DNA of 64,000 nt from an uncultured Gemmataceae bacterium (lineage in GTDB: Bacteria; Planctomycetota; Planctomycetia; Gemmatales; Gemmataceae). The DNA lies in the NCBI GenBank assembly GCA_937923405.1, contig CALDUY010000020.1:134777-198776 (forward strand), written 5' to 3'. Position numbers and translations under genes: made by a program. The notes under the pieces were generated by a model, which saw only the letters and a list, made by a program, of their open reading frames with translations, was not told the origin of the DNA and made no database searches. The stretch's first letter is position 1. Each line of letters starts with the position of its first letter. Shown one piece after another: positions 46,566-56,473 of this stretch.

Positions 46566-49235
46566 TCAAGGAGGACTTACGTCCCTTTGCTTAGCGCTCA
46601 CTGGCTCTAAGGTGGTAGCGAAGTAGAGCCATTCAGTCATCAACCGCGGCCCCTGATCGGTAGATTGCACCGAGGTTTGCACGCGAACCAAATCATCATG
46701 CCACCAGTAGGCACCAAGAAGCAGACCACGCTCGCCCTGCTGACGGCAGACGTAGCCGAGATTGTCGGTATCGCGGCCCCAAGCCTCGTTGAGCGTCTTG
46801 ATAACTTCCTTAGGAGTCTTGCCGCACGGTTCGCGATGCACCGCTCTCAGCCGAACGACTCGGTCGTTTTGATACCAGATAATCAGCATCTCGTAAGGAC
46901 TAGATTCAGGAGTACGGTAGACCTCCCCGCCATCGTTGCTGGTGGTGACAGGCGATTTGAAGAAGGCCTCGACAGCGGCGCGTTCGTCGCCGAGCTTGAC
47001 GCGCGACAGCCCCGTGGACACAAACGCCCAAGGCGGAATCTCCAGGGTGGTCATCTCCGGAGGACGATCGCGAAGAATCACTTCCTTACCACCTTCGTCG
47101 CTCTGAAAAGTGCGGAGGGTTCGATCGTCGCGCCAGCGGAACATCTTCGGTTTGGCGGCTCCAGGCAGATCGGACCAGAGATTGGCCCAGGTGGGAGTAA
47201 TCGGCTCCGGTGCGCCGGAAGCCTCGACGAAGGTTTGCAACAACGGATCGCCGCTGCCCTTTTTCGCCTTGGTTGGACCATTCTGGTAGCGCACGCGAAT
47301 TTCGACTACCTTGTTATCCTGATAACGCACTAACAACTGACGCGCCCAGTACGGCATCAGCTTGTCGGCGTTGGTTAGTATGGTCAGACTGACACCGTCC
47401 GGCAGATCCTTGCGGCGATAAGAGGCTCCCTTGGGTAGAACCTTCTCGACCTCGCTTTTGGAGATGCCAAGCTTCAGCGCAGCCAGGTTCAAATCGTTGA
47501 CACGTCCTGGAGAACGCGCCAGCCACTCCTCACTCTTGCTATCCTTGAGACGAGCTAACCGCTCCTGTTGCTCTAACTGACGGGCCAACTCAGCGCGAGC
47601 GGCCAGTTTGTCTGCTGGCTGTAGATCGCGTGCCGACAGTACCGGCCCGGCCTCGTCGTAGGCCAGCCGTAGGCGAACGCGCGTCTCCTTAGATTCCCAG
47701 GTGAAGGCTAAATACGATCCAGTTGGATCTTCAATATCTTCGATGCGCGCTGGGCCGTAGTCATCCCATAAACTGGGCAGAAGTTTGTCCAACGCATGGG
47801 GATTGCCGGCCACGGGCCAAGCCATCTCGAACAGTTGGATCAGGTCGGCGTTCTTTTCCCGCATCAGCAACACCAACATCGGGGTCGGTGTCTGCAGTAC
47901 CTGAGCCATCTTCTGCATCACAGCAGGCGTCTTGATGGATAAAGGAGAGCCGTTTTGTCGTGGATTTAGAACCAGGCGCGTGACCTCGAAGCCACGGTCG
48001 AGATGCACCGGGCCAAAGTCGCGCAGGGGCCGGGTGCTGGCTGCTGTCGGCGCGTTCTTCGCCGCTGTCACGCGGACGTAGCCACCCAGAGCCGGGCTGC
48101 GATTGGTGCGAGTCACCTCGATCTGGGTCTGAGGACCAACGAATACCTGCTGTCGCAAGTTCGTGGTGTAGTTCTCTTTGTTGGCGGTGTAGCCGGTCTC
48201 CGTGAGTCGGAACGCGAGCTTCTCGGGCGTGGCATACAGCGTGTCGATGCGTGACCGATAGGCCAGATGCCACTCGGCGAGTTGATCGTTGGTGTCGAGA
48301 AAAGCCGCCACGACTTGAAGTCCCTCGCGCGGCAAAGGCAACCCCAGAAGATCGGCAACGCGAGCAACTCGTTGCGGCGTGTCGGCGAAAACAGCCTTGC
48401 CCACGGCGGCGCAGCCGAACAGGGCACTGACCTCGTTCACCGGCGAGCCGAACGGCAAAGCTGGCGTCGAGGCGGCCATCTCGCCCCAGTTCTTGACCAG
48501 TTCCTCGATGTCCTTGGCCAGGGCCTGTTTGTTATGCTTGCGATCTCGCAGAGGCTTGATCGATGCTTCCAGAGCATGCTTGCCCGCCGAGAGCAGGACG
48601 CTGCCCAGTGGTCCCGAAGCGGTTTTGCTGTCCAACAACTTGCCCAGTTGCTGATGAATGGCAGCCAGTTGGATGGCCCCATCGGTGTCGCCGGTCGCTA
48701 GTTTCAACTGAGCCGAGATCTGTAGCAGACTGACCAGGCGCGACCATTCGACGGAGTAGTTTTTGCTAGGCTTGAGAGAGACCAGACGAGAACGGAACGT
48801 CTCCGGAGCTAGCTTCAGAGCAGCGTCATAATCGCCGAACCGGGCCAGATGCAGAGCAACTCCCGCGTCAGGTTTTTCAGGTTCGACATAAGGCGGCAGG
48901 GTCAGACCAACTTTCGGATCGAACTTCGCTTTGTCGAAAACAGCCACAGTCAACGGTGGCAGCAGCTTGGGCAGCATGTCCAGCGACAGCGGATTGGTCC
49001 GGATGGCGGCGAGCTGTTTCTCCACGGTTTCGGTCCATTCGTCCATCAGCTTGGCCTGCTCGGAACGCGGCAGGTCGAGCCAGTCGCCGAGCTTCAGATC
49101 ATCGACCGGTTTAAGGCGTGTGCTATTGTCTACGGGTGCCACGCCACGAGGCAAAGGCGGAGGCGGCTGACGCTTGCAGCCGACCAGCAACAGTGCCGCA
49201 AGTAGCGCCGCGGCGCGAAGGGAATACTTGAGCAT
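46566..49235 (-). CDS. Large lipoprotein of unknown function
   Basis: 889 residues from the ATG at 49235, with ggagg 12 bases upstream; an ATG at 49247 directly follows that site and is less likely. The leader 'SLRAAALLAALLLVGC' ends in a lipobox, followed by a proline-rich stretch (KRQPPPPLPRG). The N-terminal third is helical, the centre mixed, and the C-terminal part contains repeated 'KLGISKSEVEKVLPKGASY' and 'LSRVKLGDERAAVEAFF' segments resembling SmpA/OmlA-type outer-membrane lipoprotein motifs. No family assigned. It is a single gene, divergent from nth. Confidence 0.75.
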   Translation of the reverse strand: MLKYSLRAAALLAALLLVGCKRQPPPPLPRGVAPVDNSTRLKPVDDLKLGDWLDLPRSEQAKLMDEWTETVEKQLAAIRTNPLSLDMLPKLLPPLTVAVFDKAKFDPKVGLTLPPYVEPEKPDAGVALHLARFGDYDAALKLAPETFRSRLVSLKPSKNYSVEWSRLVSLLQISAQLKLATGDTDGAIQLAAIHQQLGKLLDSKTASGPLGSVLLSAGKHALEASIKPLRDRKHNKQALAKDIEELVKNWGEMAASTPALPFGSPVNEVSALFGCAAVGKAVFADTPQRVARVADLLGLPLPREGLQVVAAFLDTNDQLAEWHLAYRSRIDTLYATPEKLAFRLTETGYTANKENYTTNLRQQVFVGPQTQIEVTRTNRSPALGGYVRVTAAKNAPTAASTRPLRDFGPVHLDRGFEVTRLVLNPRQNGSPLSIKTPAVMQKMAQVLQTPTPMLVLLMREKNADLIQLFEMAWPVAGNPHALDKLLPSLWDDYGPARIEDIEDPTGSYLAFTWESKETRVRLRLAYDEAGPVLSARDLQPADKLAARAELARQLEQQERLARLKDSKSEEWLARSPGRVNDLNLAALKLGISKSEVEKVLPKGASYRRKDLPDGVSLTILTNADKLMPYWARQLLVRYQDNKVVEIRVRYQNGPTKAKKGSGDPLLQTFVEASGAPEPITPTWANLWSDLPGAAKPKMFRWRDDRTLRTFQSDEGGKEVILRDRPPEMTTLEIPPWAFVSTGLSRVKLGDERAAVEAFFKSPVTTSNDGGEVYRTPESSPYEMLIIWYQNDRVVRLRAVHREPCGKTPKEVIKTLNEAWGRDTDNLGYVCRQQGERGLLLGAYWWHDDLVRVQTSVQSTDQGPRLMTEWLYFATTLEPVSAKQRDVSPP

Positions 49236-49371
49236 GATTGGTTTCATCCTCCAGGGGAGCGTGCGCGGCGTGGGACCGCGCGAGGGTCTGCTGCAACTAT
49301 AGGTCACGGTTTGACCGCACGCCGACCAATCCGCTAGCGAGAGAGGTTAAGGTTGTGGTAGGATCGCCGAC

Positions 49372-50019
49372 ATGAACCCTATGGAACTTCCTCTACGGAA
49401 ACGGGCCGCCGCCCTTGTGCGAGAGTTGAAGCGGCTGTATCCCGAGGCTCACTGCTCGCTGAACTTCGAGACCCCGTTTCAGCTGCTAGTCGCCACCATT
49501 CTGTCGGCCCAGTGTACAGATGCTCGGGTGAATCAGGTCACGCCTGCGCTGTTTGCTCGCTTTCCGGACGCTACCACGATGGCCAACGCGGAGTTAGCAG
49601 AGCTGGAAAGGCTGATTCAGTCGACCGGGTTTTACCACAACAAAGCCAAGAACCTTCTAACGTGTGCCCGCCAGTTGCTCGACCGGCACGGAGGCGAGGT
49701 GCCGGCCAACCTGGACGAGTTGGTCCAACTGGCTGGCGTTGGTCGCAAGACGGCCAACGTGATTTTGGGCAATGCCTTCGACATCCCTGGGCTACCAGTT
49801 GATACGCACGTCACGCGGCTATCGCACCGTCTTGGGCTGACGGCACAGCAACGGCCCGAAGCGATCGAACGTGAGTTGTGCCAGTTGATCCCGAGCAAGG
49901 AGTGGACCCGATTCGGGCTGCGACTGATCTATCACGGGCGGCAGGTTTGCACCGCACGAACCCCATCGTGCGCGACTTGCACGCTGAACAAATGGTGCCC
50001 AAAACGCGATGTGGACTAA
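49372..50019 (+). CDS. nth: Endonuclease III (DNA glycosylase/AP lyase)
   Basis: 215 residues. It removes oxidised pyrimidines from DNA. Visible hallmarks are the helix-hairpin-helix 'LAGVGRKTANV' with catalytic Lys126, catalytic Asp144 in 'PVDTHVTRLS', and the [4Fe-4S] ligands in C-x6-C-x2-C-x5-C ('CTARTPSCATCTLNKWC'). The length fits the family (E. coli 211). Second ATG at codon 4 is possible. It stands alone, divergent from the lipoprotein gene. Confidence 0.97.
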   Translation: MNPMELPLRKRAAALVRELKRLYPEAHCSLNFETPFQLLVATILSAQCTDARVNQVTPALFARFPDATTMANAELAELERLIQSTGFYHNKAKNLLTCARQLLDRHGGEVPANLDELVQLAGVGRKTANVILGNAFDIPGLPVDTHVTRLSHRLGLTAQQRPEAIERELCQLIPSKEWTRFGLRLIYHGRQVCTARTPSCATCTLNKWCPKRDVD

Positions 50020-50156
50020 GGAGCAACTAGCCAAAAGAGTTGTCTGTGACAGACTTTCTCGCAATCTTCGCGCCAGGACTAGACATTTTCTCACAGATTA
50101 CGCTACAATTCCTGCTACCAATGCCCTGCGGCCGTCTCGAATGGAAGTGGCCGGGA

Positions 50157-50380
50157 CGGGGCCAATGACTCCCCGAACTTCACAAGAGTTGAGGTTCGCT
50201 GAGAACAACTGGGCATGACACCACCTTCCACTCTCCTCCGTGGTCCAGGTTTACGGGTCACGGATGACGTACCTGGGTAACCCCCCAACGCGACTACTGG
50301 GAACGCTCGCACGGCGAGGCCCGTAGCGAGTTGATTTAACGACGAGGGACCAGAAGTTCTGGCCCCCGCTTTCTTTTGTC
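50157..50380 (+). ncRNA. Candidate structured RNA or leader upstream of fusA
   Basis: The 411-base gap 50020-50430 has no gene but holds a chain of hairpins: CGGGG/CCCCG at 50157-50175, a two-part stem (AGTT..GTTC/GAAC..AACT) at 50187-50210, GGTCCAGGT/ACCTGG..ACC at 50242-50283, CTCGCACGG/CCGTAGCGAG at 50306-50330, and GGGACCAGAA/TTCTGGCCCC at 50346-50366. The last stem is followed by GCTTTCTTTTG, like an intrinsic terminator, 65 bases before the fusA start. It may be an attenuating leader or an independent small RNA. It does not match tmRNA, SRP RNA or RNase P by eye. Confidence 0.4.
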
Positions 50381-50430
50381 TTTAGTGAGGAGCCGAGTCG
50401 CGGAGTAGCGCCGCGACCACCAACCGAACC

Positions 50431-52551
50431 ATGCTCGAGAACCTTCGTAACATCGGTATCATTGCCCACGTTGACGCTGGCAAAACCACGACAACGGAGC
50501 GGATCCTTTACTTCAGCGGTTCCAAGCACAAGGTCGGCGACGTGGATACTGGCGATACCACCACCGACTTTGACCCCCTGGAAAAGGCCAAAGGGATCAC
50601 CATTAACTCTGCCGCCGTCACCGTCGAATGGGGCGAGACTCGCATCAATCTGATCGACACGCCCGGCCACGTCGACTTCACTGCTGAAGTGGAACGCTCC
50701 CTTCGCGTCCTCGACGGCGGCGTGTGTGTCTTCTGTGCCGTTGGCGGCGTCGAGGTGCAGTCAGAAAAAGTCTGGTTTCAGGCCAACACCCACAACGTGC
50801 CACGCATCGCCTACGTCAACAAACTCGACCGCATGGGCGCGGACTTCTTCGGCTGTATCGAGCAGATGAAAGAGAAGCTCCAAGTGGTGCCGGCCATCTG
50901 TGCCATTCCGGTCGGGCAAGCGGGCGAGTTTCAGGGTATCATCGATCTGGTCGAGATGAAGTTCATCCTTCGCGACAAGACCGACCCCAACAACATCCGC
51001 TATACCCTGGTGGACATCCCCGAGTCGCATCGAGAGCAGGCCGCCGAGTATCGCCATCAACTACTAGAGACGGCTTCGCTGGTGGACGATCATCTCGTCG
51101 AGTTGATTCTCGAAGAGAAGCCCGTTCCCACCGAGTTGCTCAAGGCGGCCATTCGTAAGGGCACGCTGGAAAACAAGTTCACTCCTATCGTCTGCGGGTC
51201 GTCGAAGAACTTCCACGGCGTGCAGTTGCTCCTCGATTGCGTGGTCGATTACCTGCCTTCGCCATATGATCGGCCGCCGGTCACTGCTACCGTCTTCAAG
51301 AGCAAGGACAAAGAAACAGTCCAGCGCAAGCCCGAACCAACGGAGCCGTTCTCGGCGCTGGCGTTCAAGACGGTCAGCGAATCAACGGGCGACCTGGTCT
51401 ATACGCGCATCTACTCCGGGCAGTTGCGGCCCAAGGATGAGGTGTTGAACACGACGACTGGCAAGACCGAGCGCATTGCACGCATCTTCCGCATGATGGG
51501 CGACAAGCGCGAGAGTCTCGACGTGGTTGGCCCAGGCGAAATCGTCGCCGTGGTTGGTTTGAAGAACACCAGCACCGGACAGACGCTGTGCGACGCCAAC
51601 CATCCGGTCATTCTCGAAGAGATCCGCTTCCCCGATCCGGTCATCGCCCAGGCGTTGATCCCGGATCCCAAGAGCGACGAAACGAAACTGGCCGACGCCC
51701 TGGCCAAACTGGTGCGCGATGATCCGACGCTGAAGTTCCGCACCGACCCGGAAACCAAGCAGCTGATCCTCTCCGGTATGGGCGAACTGCACCTGGAAAT
51801 CTCGGTCGAAAAATTGATGCGGACTCCCGGCGTGATGGTTAGCACCGGCAAGCCAATGGTTGCTTATCGTCAAACCCTCAGCAAGACGGTCGAGGTGGAA
51901 ACCCGCTTCATCAAGCAGACGGGTGGTTCAGGCAAGTATGCAGTCGTCAAGTGCATCTTTGAACCGCTGGACAAAGAGCGGATCGAAGAGTTGCGAGCCA
52001 AGGCCGAGGAGGAAGGACAAAAGGTCGATCCCAACAACATCTTCTTCTTCAACAAGATCGTCGGTGGGGCGGTGCCGCGCGAGTACATTCCAGCGGTCGA
52101 GGCCGGCGTGCGGGCGGCGGCGGCCAAAGGAGCGAAGTACGGCTTCCCCTGCGTCGACATGGCCTGCACGCTGATCGATGGCAAGTATCACGAAGTAGAT
52201 AGCTCCGCGGAAGCGTTCAAACTGGCCGGCACCGAGTGCTGCCGTGATGCTCAGGTGAAGGCGGGGATCACCTTGCTGGAACCGATCATGAACGTGGTCG
52301 TGGTCGCTCCGGAGAACTATCAGGGCACGCTGGCCGGCGACATCAATCGGCGGCGCGGCGAGATCCTCAACTTCTCGTCCGACAAAGGCCGCTGCCACAT
52401 TCACGCCTACATTCCGCTGGCGGGGCTGTTTGGCTATACCTCCGACCTGCGGAACGTGACCAGCGGTACGGCGTCGTTCAGCATGGAACCCAGCCACTAC
52501 GCCCCGGTGCGTGAAGAGTTGGCCGACCTGCGTAAGCCCGGCGCGGCCTAA
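50431..52551 (+). CDS. fusA: Elongation factor G-type translational GTPase
   Basis: 706 residues, full family length. The G domain shows G1 'AHVDAGKTTTTERIL', G2 in 'KGITINSAAV', G3 'DTPGHVDF' and G4 'NKLDRMG'; domains II-V follow ('GMGELHLEISVEKLMR', 'YTSDLRNVTSGTASFSMEPSHY'). It moves tRNA-mRNA on the ribosome. The stretch before G2 (TTTDFDPLEKAKGITI) departs from the usual MDWMEQERERGITI of main EF-G, indicating a diverged or paralogous EF-G. No ribosomal protein genes (rpsL, rpsG, tuf) are adjacent, in keeping with that. It is followed by a clear terminator. Confidence 0.93.
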   Translation: MLENLRNIGIIAHVDAGKTTTTERILYFSGSKHKVGDVDTGDTTTDFDPLEKAKGITINSAAVTVEWGETRINLIDTPGHVDFTAEVERSLRVLDGGVCVFCAVGGVEVQSEKVWFQANTHNVPRIAYVNKLDRMGADFFGCIEQMKEKLQVVPAICAIPVGQAGEFQGIIDLVEMKFILRDKTDPNNIRYTLVDIPESHREQAAEYRHQLLETASLVDDHLVELILEEKPVPTELLKAAIRKGTLENKFTPIVCGSSKNFHGVQLLLDCVVDYLPSPYDRPPVTATVFKSKDKETVQRKPEPTEPFSALAFKTVSESTGDLVYTRIYSGQLRPKDEVLNTTTGKTERIARIFRMMGDKRESLDVVGPGEIVAVVGLKNTSTGQTLCDANHPVILEEIRFPDPVIAQALIPDPKSDETKLADALAKLVRDDPTLKFRTDPETKQLILSGMGELHLEISVEKLMRTPGVMVSTGKPMVAYRQTLSKTVEVETRFIKQTGGSGKYAVVKCIFEPLDKERIEELRAKAEEEGQKVDPNNIFFFNKIVGGAVPREYIPAVEAGVRAAAAKGAKYGFPCVDMACTLIDGKYHEVDSSAEAFKLAGTECCRDAQVKAGITLLEPIMNVVVVAPENYQGTLAGDINRRRGEILNFSSDKGRCHIHAYIPLAGLFGYTSDLRNVTSGTASFSMEPSHYAPVREELADLRKPGAA

Positions 52552-52573
52552 TCTCGCTACGGAGAGATCCACC

Positions 52574-52615
52574 AAGCAGGGCGGCGTGTTGTGGCGTCGC
52601 CCTGCTTCCGTTATT
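52574..52615 (+). terminator. Rho-independent terminator of fusA
   Basis: AAGCAGGGCG (52574-52583) pairs perfectly with CGCCCTGCTT (52598-52607) over 10 bp, and CCGTTATTTT follows. It lies 22 bases after the fusA stop. Confidence 0.9.
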
Positions 52616-52733
52616 TTCGCCGACTATTGCGAGGTGTTATCTCCCCGAAGAGGTCTTCGGCCATCGCCCATTTACCCTAGTGACGGGTTTCTTGTATCAT
52701 GTCCTCTTCCTACTTTGCCAGTTGAGGAGTTCC

Positions 52734-53558
52734 ATGCCGGACGACGCCCCACGAATCGGCTTTCTTGGTGCAGGGCGCATGGCCACGGCGCTGGCTCGTG
52801 CCTGGTGCCGTGCAGGCCGCATCCTACCTGAACAGACCCTGGCCAGCGATCCGCTGCCGGCCGCCCGTGAGGCTTTTGTTCACCAGACTGCCGCCCGGGC
52901 CACCGCAGACAATCTCGAAGTCGTTCAGCAAGCGAATCTCTTGATTCTGGCCGTCAAGCCGCAGACCATGCCCGAACTGTTGCGCGAGATTCGTGACGCG
53001 GTGGCACGACAACAACCCCTAGTCGTTTCGATCGCGGCGGGAATTACGCTGGGGCAGCTCGCCGCCGAACTGGGCGAGTCTACTCGTCTCATCCGCGTGA
53101 TGCCGAACACCCCGTGTCTGGTCGAGGCCAGCGCCAGCGGCTATACCCCGGGACCACACGCCACTGCTGAGGATGTCGCCCTAGTGCAGCGGCTACTCGA
53201 CCAAGTGGGGCGTGCCTTTCGTCTGCCCGAGTCTCTGCTCGACGCGGTAACCGGACTTTCCGGATCGGGTCCGGCGTTTGTGTATTTGATGATCGAGGCG
53301 ATGGCCGATGGCGGAGTGCGAGTCGGCCTGCCACGCGACGTGTCCCAAGCGCTGGCGGCTCAGACCGTACTGGGAGCCGCCAAGATGGTCTTGGAAACAG
53401 GGCAACATCCCGGTGTGCTGAAAGATATGGTAGCCAGCCCCGCGGGAACTACCATCGCTGGGCTGCACGAGCTGGAACGGGCCGGGGTGCGCGGGGCGTT
53501 CATCAACGCCATCGAGGCCGCTACTCGCCGCGCCGCCGAGTTGGGGAAGAAAGCATGA
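52734..53558 (+). CDS. proC: Pyrroline-5-carboxylate reductase
   Basis: 274 residues from the ATG at 52734, with gaggag 6 bases upstream. It makes proline from pyrroline-5-carboxylate using NAD(P)H. The Rossmann motif '[17 protein letters not shown]' opens the protein, 'AVKPQT' and '[17 protein letters not shown]' follow, and the C-terminal signature '[28 protein letters not shown]' is intact, with '[14 protein letters not shown]' near the end. It overlaps guaA by four bases (ATGA), so the two are translationally coupled although their pathways differ. Confidence 0.96.
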   Translation: MPDDAPRIGFLGAGRMATALARAWCRAGRILPEQTLASDPLPAAREAFVHQTAARATADNLEVVQQANLLILAVKPQTMPELLREIRDAVARQQPLVVSIAAGITLGQLAAELGESTRLIRVMPNTPCLVEASASGYTPGPHATAEDVALVQRLLDQVGRAFRLPESLLDAVTGLSGSGPAFVYLMIEAMADGGVRVGLPRDVSQALAAQTVLGAAKMVLETGQHPGVLKDMVASPAGTTIAGLHELERAGVRGAFINAIEAATRRAAELGKKA

Positions 53559-55108
53559 TTACCACGCGCGACACCGAGCGGATCCTGATCCTCGACTTTG
53601 GCTCGCAATACGCGCAGTTGATCGCCCGGCGTGTCCGTGAGCACAACGTACTGTCGCAGATCGTGCGGCACGATCTGTCGGCCCAACGCATCGCCGAGTT
53701 GAACCCGCGCGGGCTGATCCTCTCCGGCGGGCCATCCAGCGTCTACGACCCTGGGGCACCGCGCTGCGATCCGGAACTGTTCCAGCTGAACCTCCCGATC
53801 CTCGGCATTTGTTATGGCATGCAGATTGTCTGTCAGGCACTGGGCGGCGAGGTCAAGCCGGCCAAGAGCCGAGAGTTCGGCCGTGCTGTCTGTCGTGTCC
53901 ATCGTCCCGAAGGATTGTTTGCCGGCGTTCCCACCGAGACCGTGGTTTGGATGAGCCACGGCGACCAGGTGCAAACCGTCAGTGACGAGTTTCTTCCACT
54001 GGCAGAGACCGACACCTGCCCGTTGGCCGCCGTTCAGCATCGCCATCGTCCGGTGTATGGCCTACAGTTCCACCCCGAAGTCAGCCACACCCCCCAAGGT
54101 GCGAAGATCCTGCGAAATTTTCTTTACGACATCTGCGGCTGTACGGGGACCTGGCAAATCGGCTCGTTTCTCCACGACACGGTCGAGCAGCTGCGGCGCA
54201 AAATCGGTTCGCACCGGGTCATTTGCGGACTGTCCGGCGGAGTCGATTCCTCGGTGACGGCGGCCCTGTTGGTTCGGGCCATTGGGCCGCAGGTCGCCTG
54301 CATCTTCGTCGATAACGGTCTGCTACGCGAAGGCGAAGTCGAGTCCGTTCGCCGCACCTTCGAGGGCGCGTTTCGAGCCGATTTGCACGTCGTCTCCGCA
54401 GGCGAGCGCTTTCTGGAAGCGCTACGCGGCGTGACCGATCCGCAAGAGAAACGACGTCGCATTGGGCACGTCTTCATCGAAGTGTTCGAGGATGAGAAAA
54501 AACGGATCGACAATGTCAAGTATCTGGCTCAGGGGACACTGTATCCCGATGTCATCGAATCGGGCGGCACAGTCGATGGGCCGGCCGCGAACATCAAGCT
54601 GCACCACAACGTCGGCGGTTTACCGCAGAAGATGGGCCTGGAGTTGATCGAACCGTTGCGTGATCTGTTTAAGGATGAGGTGCGCCGTCTGGGGCTGGAA
54701 CTGGGATTGCCGGAGAGTCTCGTCTATCGGCATCCGTTCCCTGGCCCTGGATTAGCGGTGCGCTGTTTAGGTGAAGTCCGCGAGGAGCGTCTGCGAGTGC
54801 TGCGTCAAGCCGACACTATCTTGCTGGACGAACTGAAAAAGTCCGGCTGGTATCGCCAGACTTCTCAGGCCTTTGCCGTGCTGCTGCCCGTCCAGAGTGT
54901 CGGTGTCATGGGAGACGGACGCACTTACGAATCAGTCGTTGCCATCCGCTCAGTTAGCACTGAGGACTACATGACCGCCGACTGGTCGCATCTGCCCTAT
55001 GACTTGTTGGCAAAAATTTCTACGCGAATCATCAACGAAGTGAAGGGAGTCAATCGCGTTGTATATGATATCTCCAGCAAGCCGCCGGCGACGATCGAAT
55101 GGGAATAG
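53555..55108 (+). CDS. guaA: GMP synthase (glutamine-hydrolysing)
   Basis: 517 residues. It aminates XMP to GMP using glutamine and ATP. The class I amidotransferase domain (1-190) has catalytic Cys86 in 'ILGICYGMQ' and the His/Glu pair in 'FHPEVSHT'. The ATP pyrophosphatase domain carries the P-loop '[15 protein letters not shown]', and the dimerisation domain ends '[17 protein letters not shown]', the conserved C-terminus of the family. Complete and of normal length. Its start overlaps the proC stop. Confidence 0.98.
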   Translation: MITTRDTERILILDFGSQYAQLIARRVREHNVLSQIVRHDLSAQRIAELNPRGLILSGGPSSVYDPGAPRCDPELFQLNLPILGICYGMQIVCQALGGEVKPAKSREFGRAVCRVHRPEGLFAGVPTETVVWMSHGDQVQTVSDEFLPLAETDTCPLAAVQHRHRPVYGLQFHPEVSHTPQGAKILRNFLYDICGCTGTWQIGSFLHDTVEQLRRKIGSHRVICGLSGGVDSSVTAALLVRAIGPQVACIFVDNGLLREGEVESVRRTFEGAFRADLHVVSAGERFLEALRGVTDPQEKRRRIGHVFIEVFEDEKKRIDNVKYLAQGTLYPDVIESGGTVDGPAANIKLHHNVGGLPQKMGLELIEPLRDLFKDEVRRLGLELGLPESLVYRHPFPGPGLAVRCLGEVREERLRVLRQADTILLDELKKSGWYRQTSQAFAVLLPVQSVGVMGDGRTYESVVAIRSVSTEDYMTADWSHLPYDLLAKISTRIINEVKGVNRVVYDISSKPPATIEWE

Positions 55109-55145
55109 ACTCGTCGTCTCGCGCGGCGCTATTGGGAGTGCCCCC

Positions 55146-55559
55146 ATGCGTGCTTTCGTAATCGCCAGTGTGCTGGTTGGACTGACAGGAACGATCGCCT
55201 CGGCGGAACGCCCTCCGGAGAAACGCCAGGACGCTGCTGCCGTGGTTGTAGGCAAGATTCAAAAAATCGAGACAAAAGAGAGTGCTTTCGGGGGAGATGG
55301 AGTGCGAACCGACTATACCGCCGAAGTCGTTGTCGCCTCCGTGGACCGAGGCGACGGCGTCAAGGTCGGCGATACCATCAAGGTCAAGTGGTTCCGCGTT
55401 ACCAAGAACCCTTCTAATCCGTTTCCCGGGGCGTATGGCCATAACTACCCCGTCAAGAAGGACGACGAAGCGAAATTCTGGCTCATGGGCGATGCTAAGT
55501 CCGGCTTCGAGGTCATCTACAATTCCCAAGGTGTCGAACGAGTCAAGAAACGAGAGTGA
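55146..55559 (+). CDS. Small exported protein, unknown function
   Basis: 137 residues from the ATG at 55146. A signal peptide (MRAFVIASVLVGLTGTIASA) precedes a beta-rich domain: 'AAVVVGKIQKIETKES', 'YTAEVVVASVDRGDGVKVGDTIKVKWFRV', 'YPVKKDDEAKFWLMGDAKSG' and 'FEVIYNSQGVE'. The pattern resembles small OB-like or Ig-like exported domains found next to housekeeping genes in planctomycetes. It lies 37 bases after guaA and 1 base before dapF, so it is part of this unit. Function not known. Confidence 0.78.
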   Translation: MRAFVIASVLVGLTGTIASAERPPEKRQDAAAVVVGKIQKIETKESAFGGDGVRTDYTAEVVVASVDRGDGVKVGDTIKVKWFRVTKNPSNPFPGAYGHNYPVKKDDEAKFWLMGDAKSGFEVIYNSQGVERVKKRE

Positions 55560-55560
55560 T

Positions 55561-56415
55561 ATGCGCTTTGTCAAAATGCATGGGCTGGGCAATGATTACG
55601 TCTACGTCGACTGCATCAGCCAGGCGATACCGGTCGATCTCGCTGCGTTGAGTCGACAGCTGAGCGATCGCCACTTTGGCATCGGCGGTGATGGGCTGAT
55701 TCTGCTCTGTCCTTCGGAGAAGGCCGACGTTCGCATGCGGATGTTCAATGCCGACGGCAGCGAGTCAGAAATGTGCGGCAACGGCATCCGCTGCGTGGCC
55801 AAGTTTGCCCACGATCATGGCTTAGCCCGGAACAATCCGTTGACGGTCGAAACAGGTCGCGGTGTGTTGACGTTGCAGCTGGAGCTGCAAGGTGGCAAAG
55901 TGGCCCAGGTGCGCGTGGACATGGGGGAACCGATCCTCCAGGCCGAACAGATTCCCACATCCTTGCCCGGCCCGCGCGTCGTGCTGTACCCATTCACGGA
56001 AGTTGACTGGCCCCGTGAGGCGGAGATCGATCCGCGTGTTACCTGCGTGTCGATGGGCAATCCGCACGCAGTGTTCTTCTGTACTAACGTCTCGCGGGTT
56101 CCGCTGGAACTTTTGGGACCACAGATCGAGCATGCCCCGTCGTTTCCGCGACGGATCAACGTACATTTCGTTCAGGTGCAATCGTCGGGTGAAGTCATCA
56201 TACGCACTTGGGAACGCGGTAGCGGAATCACGTTGGCCTGCGGGACCGGAGCCTGTGCCGTTTGCGTCGCCGGCGTCTTGACTGGACGAACCGGACGCCA
56301 GTTATTGGCCCATCTGCCAGGCGGCGACCTTCGCCTGGAGTGGGACGAAGTCAGCAACCACGTCTTCATGACTGGCCCCGCGACCGAGGTTTTCACCGGA
56401 GAGATTTCCGTCTGA
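55561..56415 (+). CDS. dapF: Diaminopimelate epimerase
   Basis: 284 residues; the true N-terminus is 'MRFVKMHGLGNDYVYVDC', although the reading frame is open further upstream. It converts LL- to meso-diaminopimelate for lysine and peptidoglycan. Both catalytic cysteines are present: Cys72 in 'SEMCGNGIRCVA' and the second in 'ITLACGTGACA'. The gene supports peptidoglycan or lysine synthesis by the DAP route in this planctomycete. It begins one base after the stop of the small exported protein gene. Confidence 0.97.
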   Translation: MRFVKMHGLGNDYVYVDCISQAIPVDLAALSRQLSDRHFGIGGDGLILLCPSEKADVRMRMFNADGSESEMCGNGIRCVAKFAHDHGLARNNPLTVETGRGVLTLQLELQGGKVAQVRVDMGEPILQAEQIPTSLPGPRVVLYPFTEVDWPREAEIDPRVTCVSMGNPHAVFFCTNVSRVPLELLGPQIEHAPSFPRRINVHFVQVQSSGEVIIRTWERGSGITLACGTGACAVCVAGVLTGRTGRQLLAHLPGGDLRLEWDEVSNHVFMTGPATEVFTGEISV

Positions 56416-56473
56416 ACTCCGCCCAAAATGAGGGATTCTTTTCAAACCAGGAGCTGCACGGCAGGGAGGCCGT

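Noticed and set aside
50020..50430. tmRNA, SRP RNA, 6S RNA or RNase P RNA in the fusA leader
   Set aside because: None of the conserved core strings of these RNAs could be found by eye, so the region is reported only as a structured candidate.
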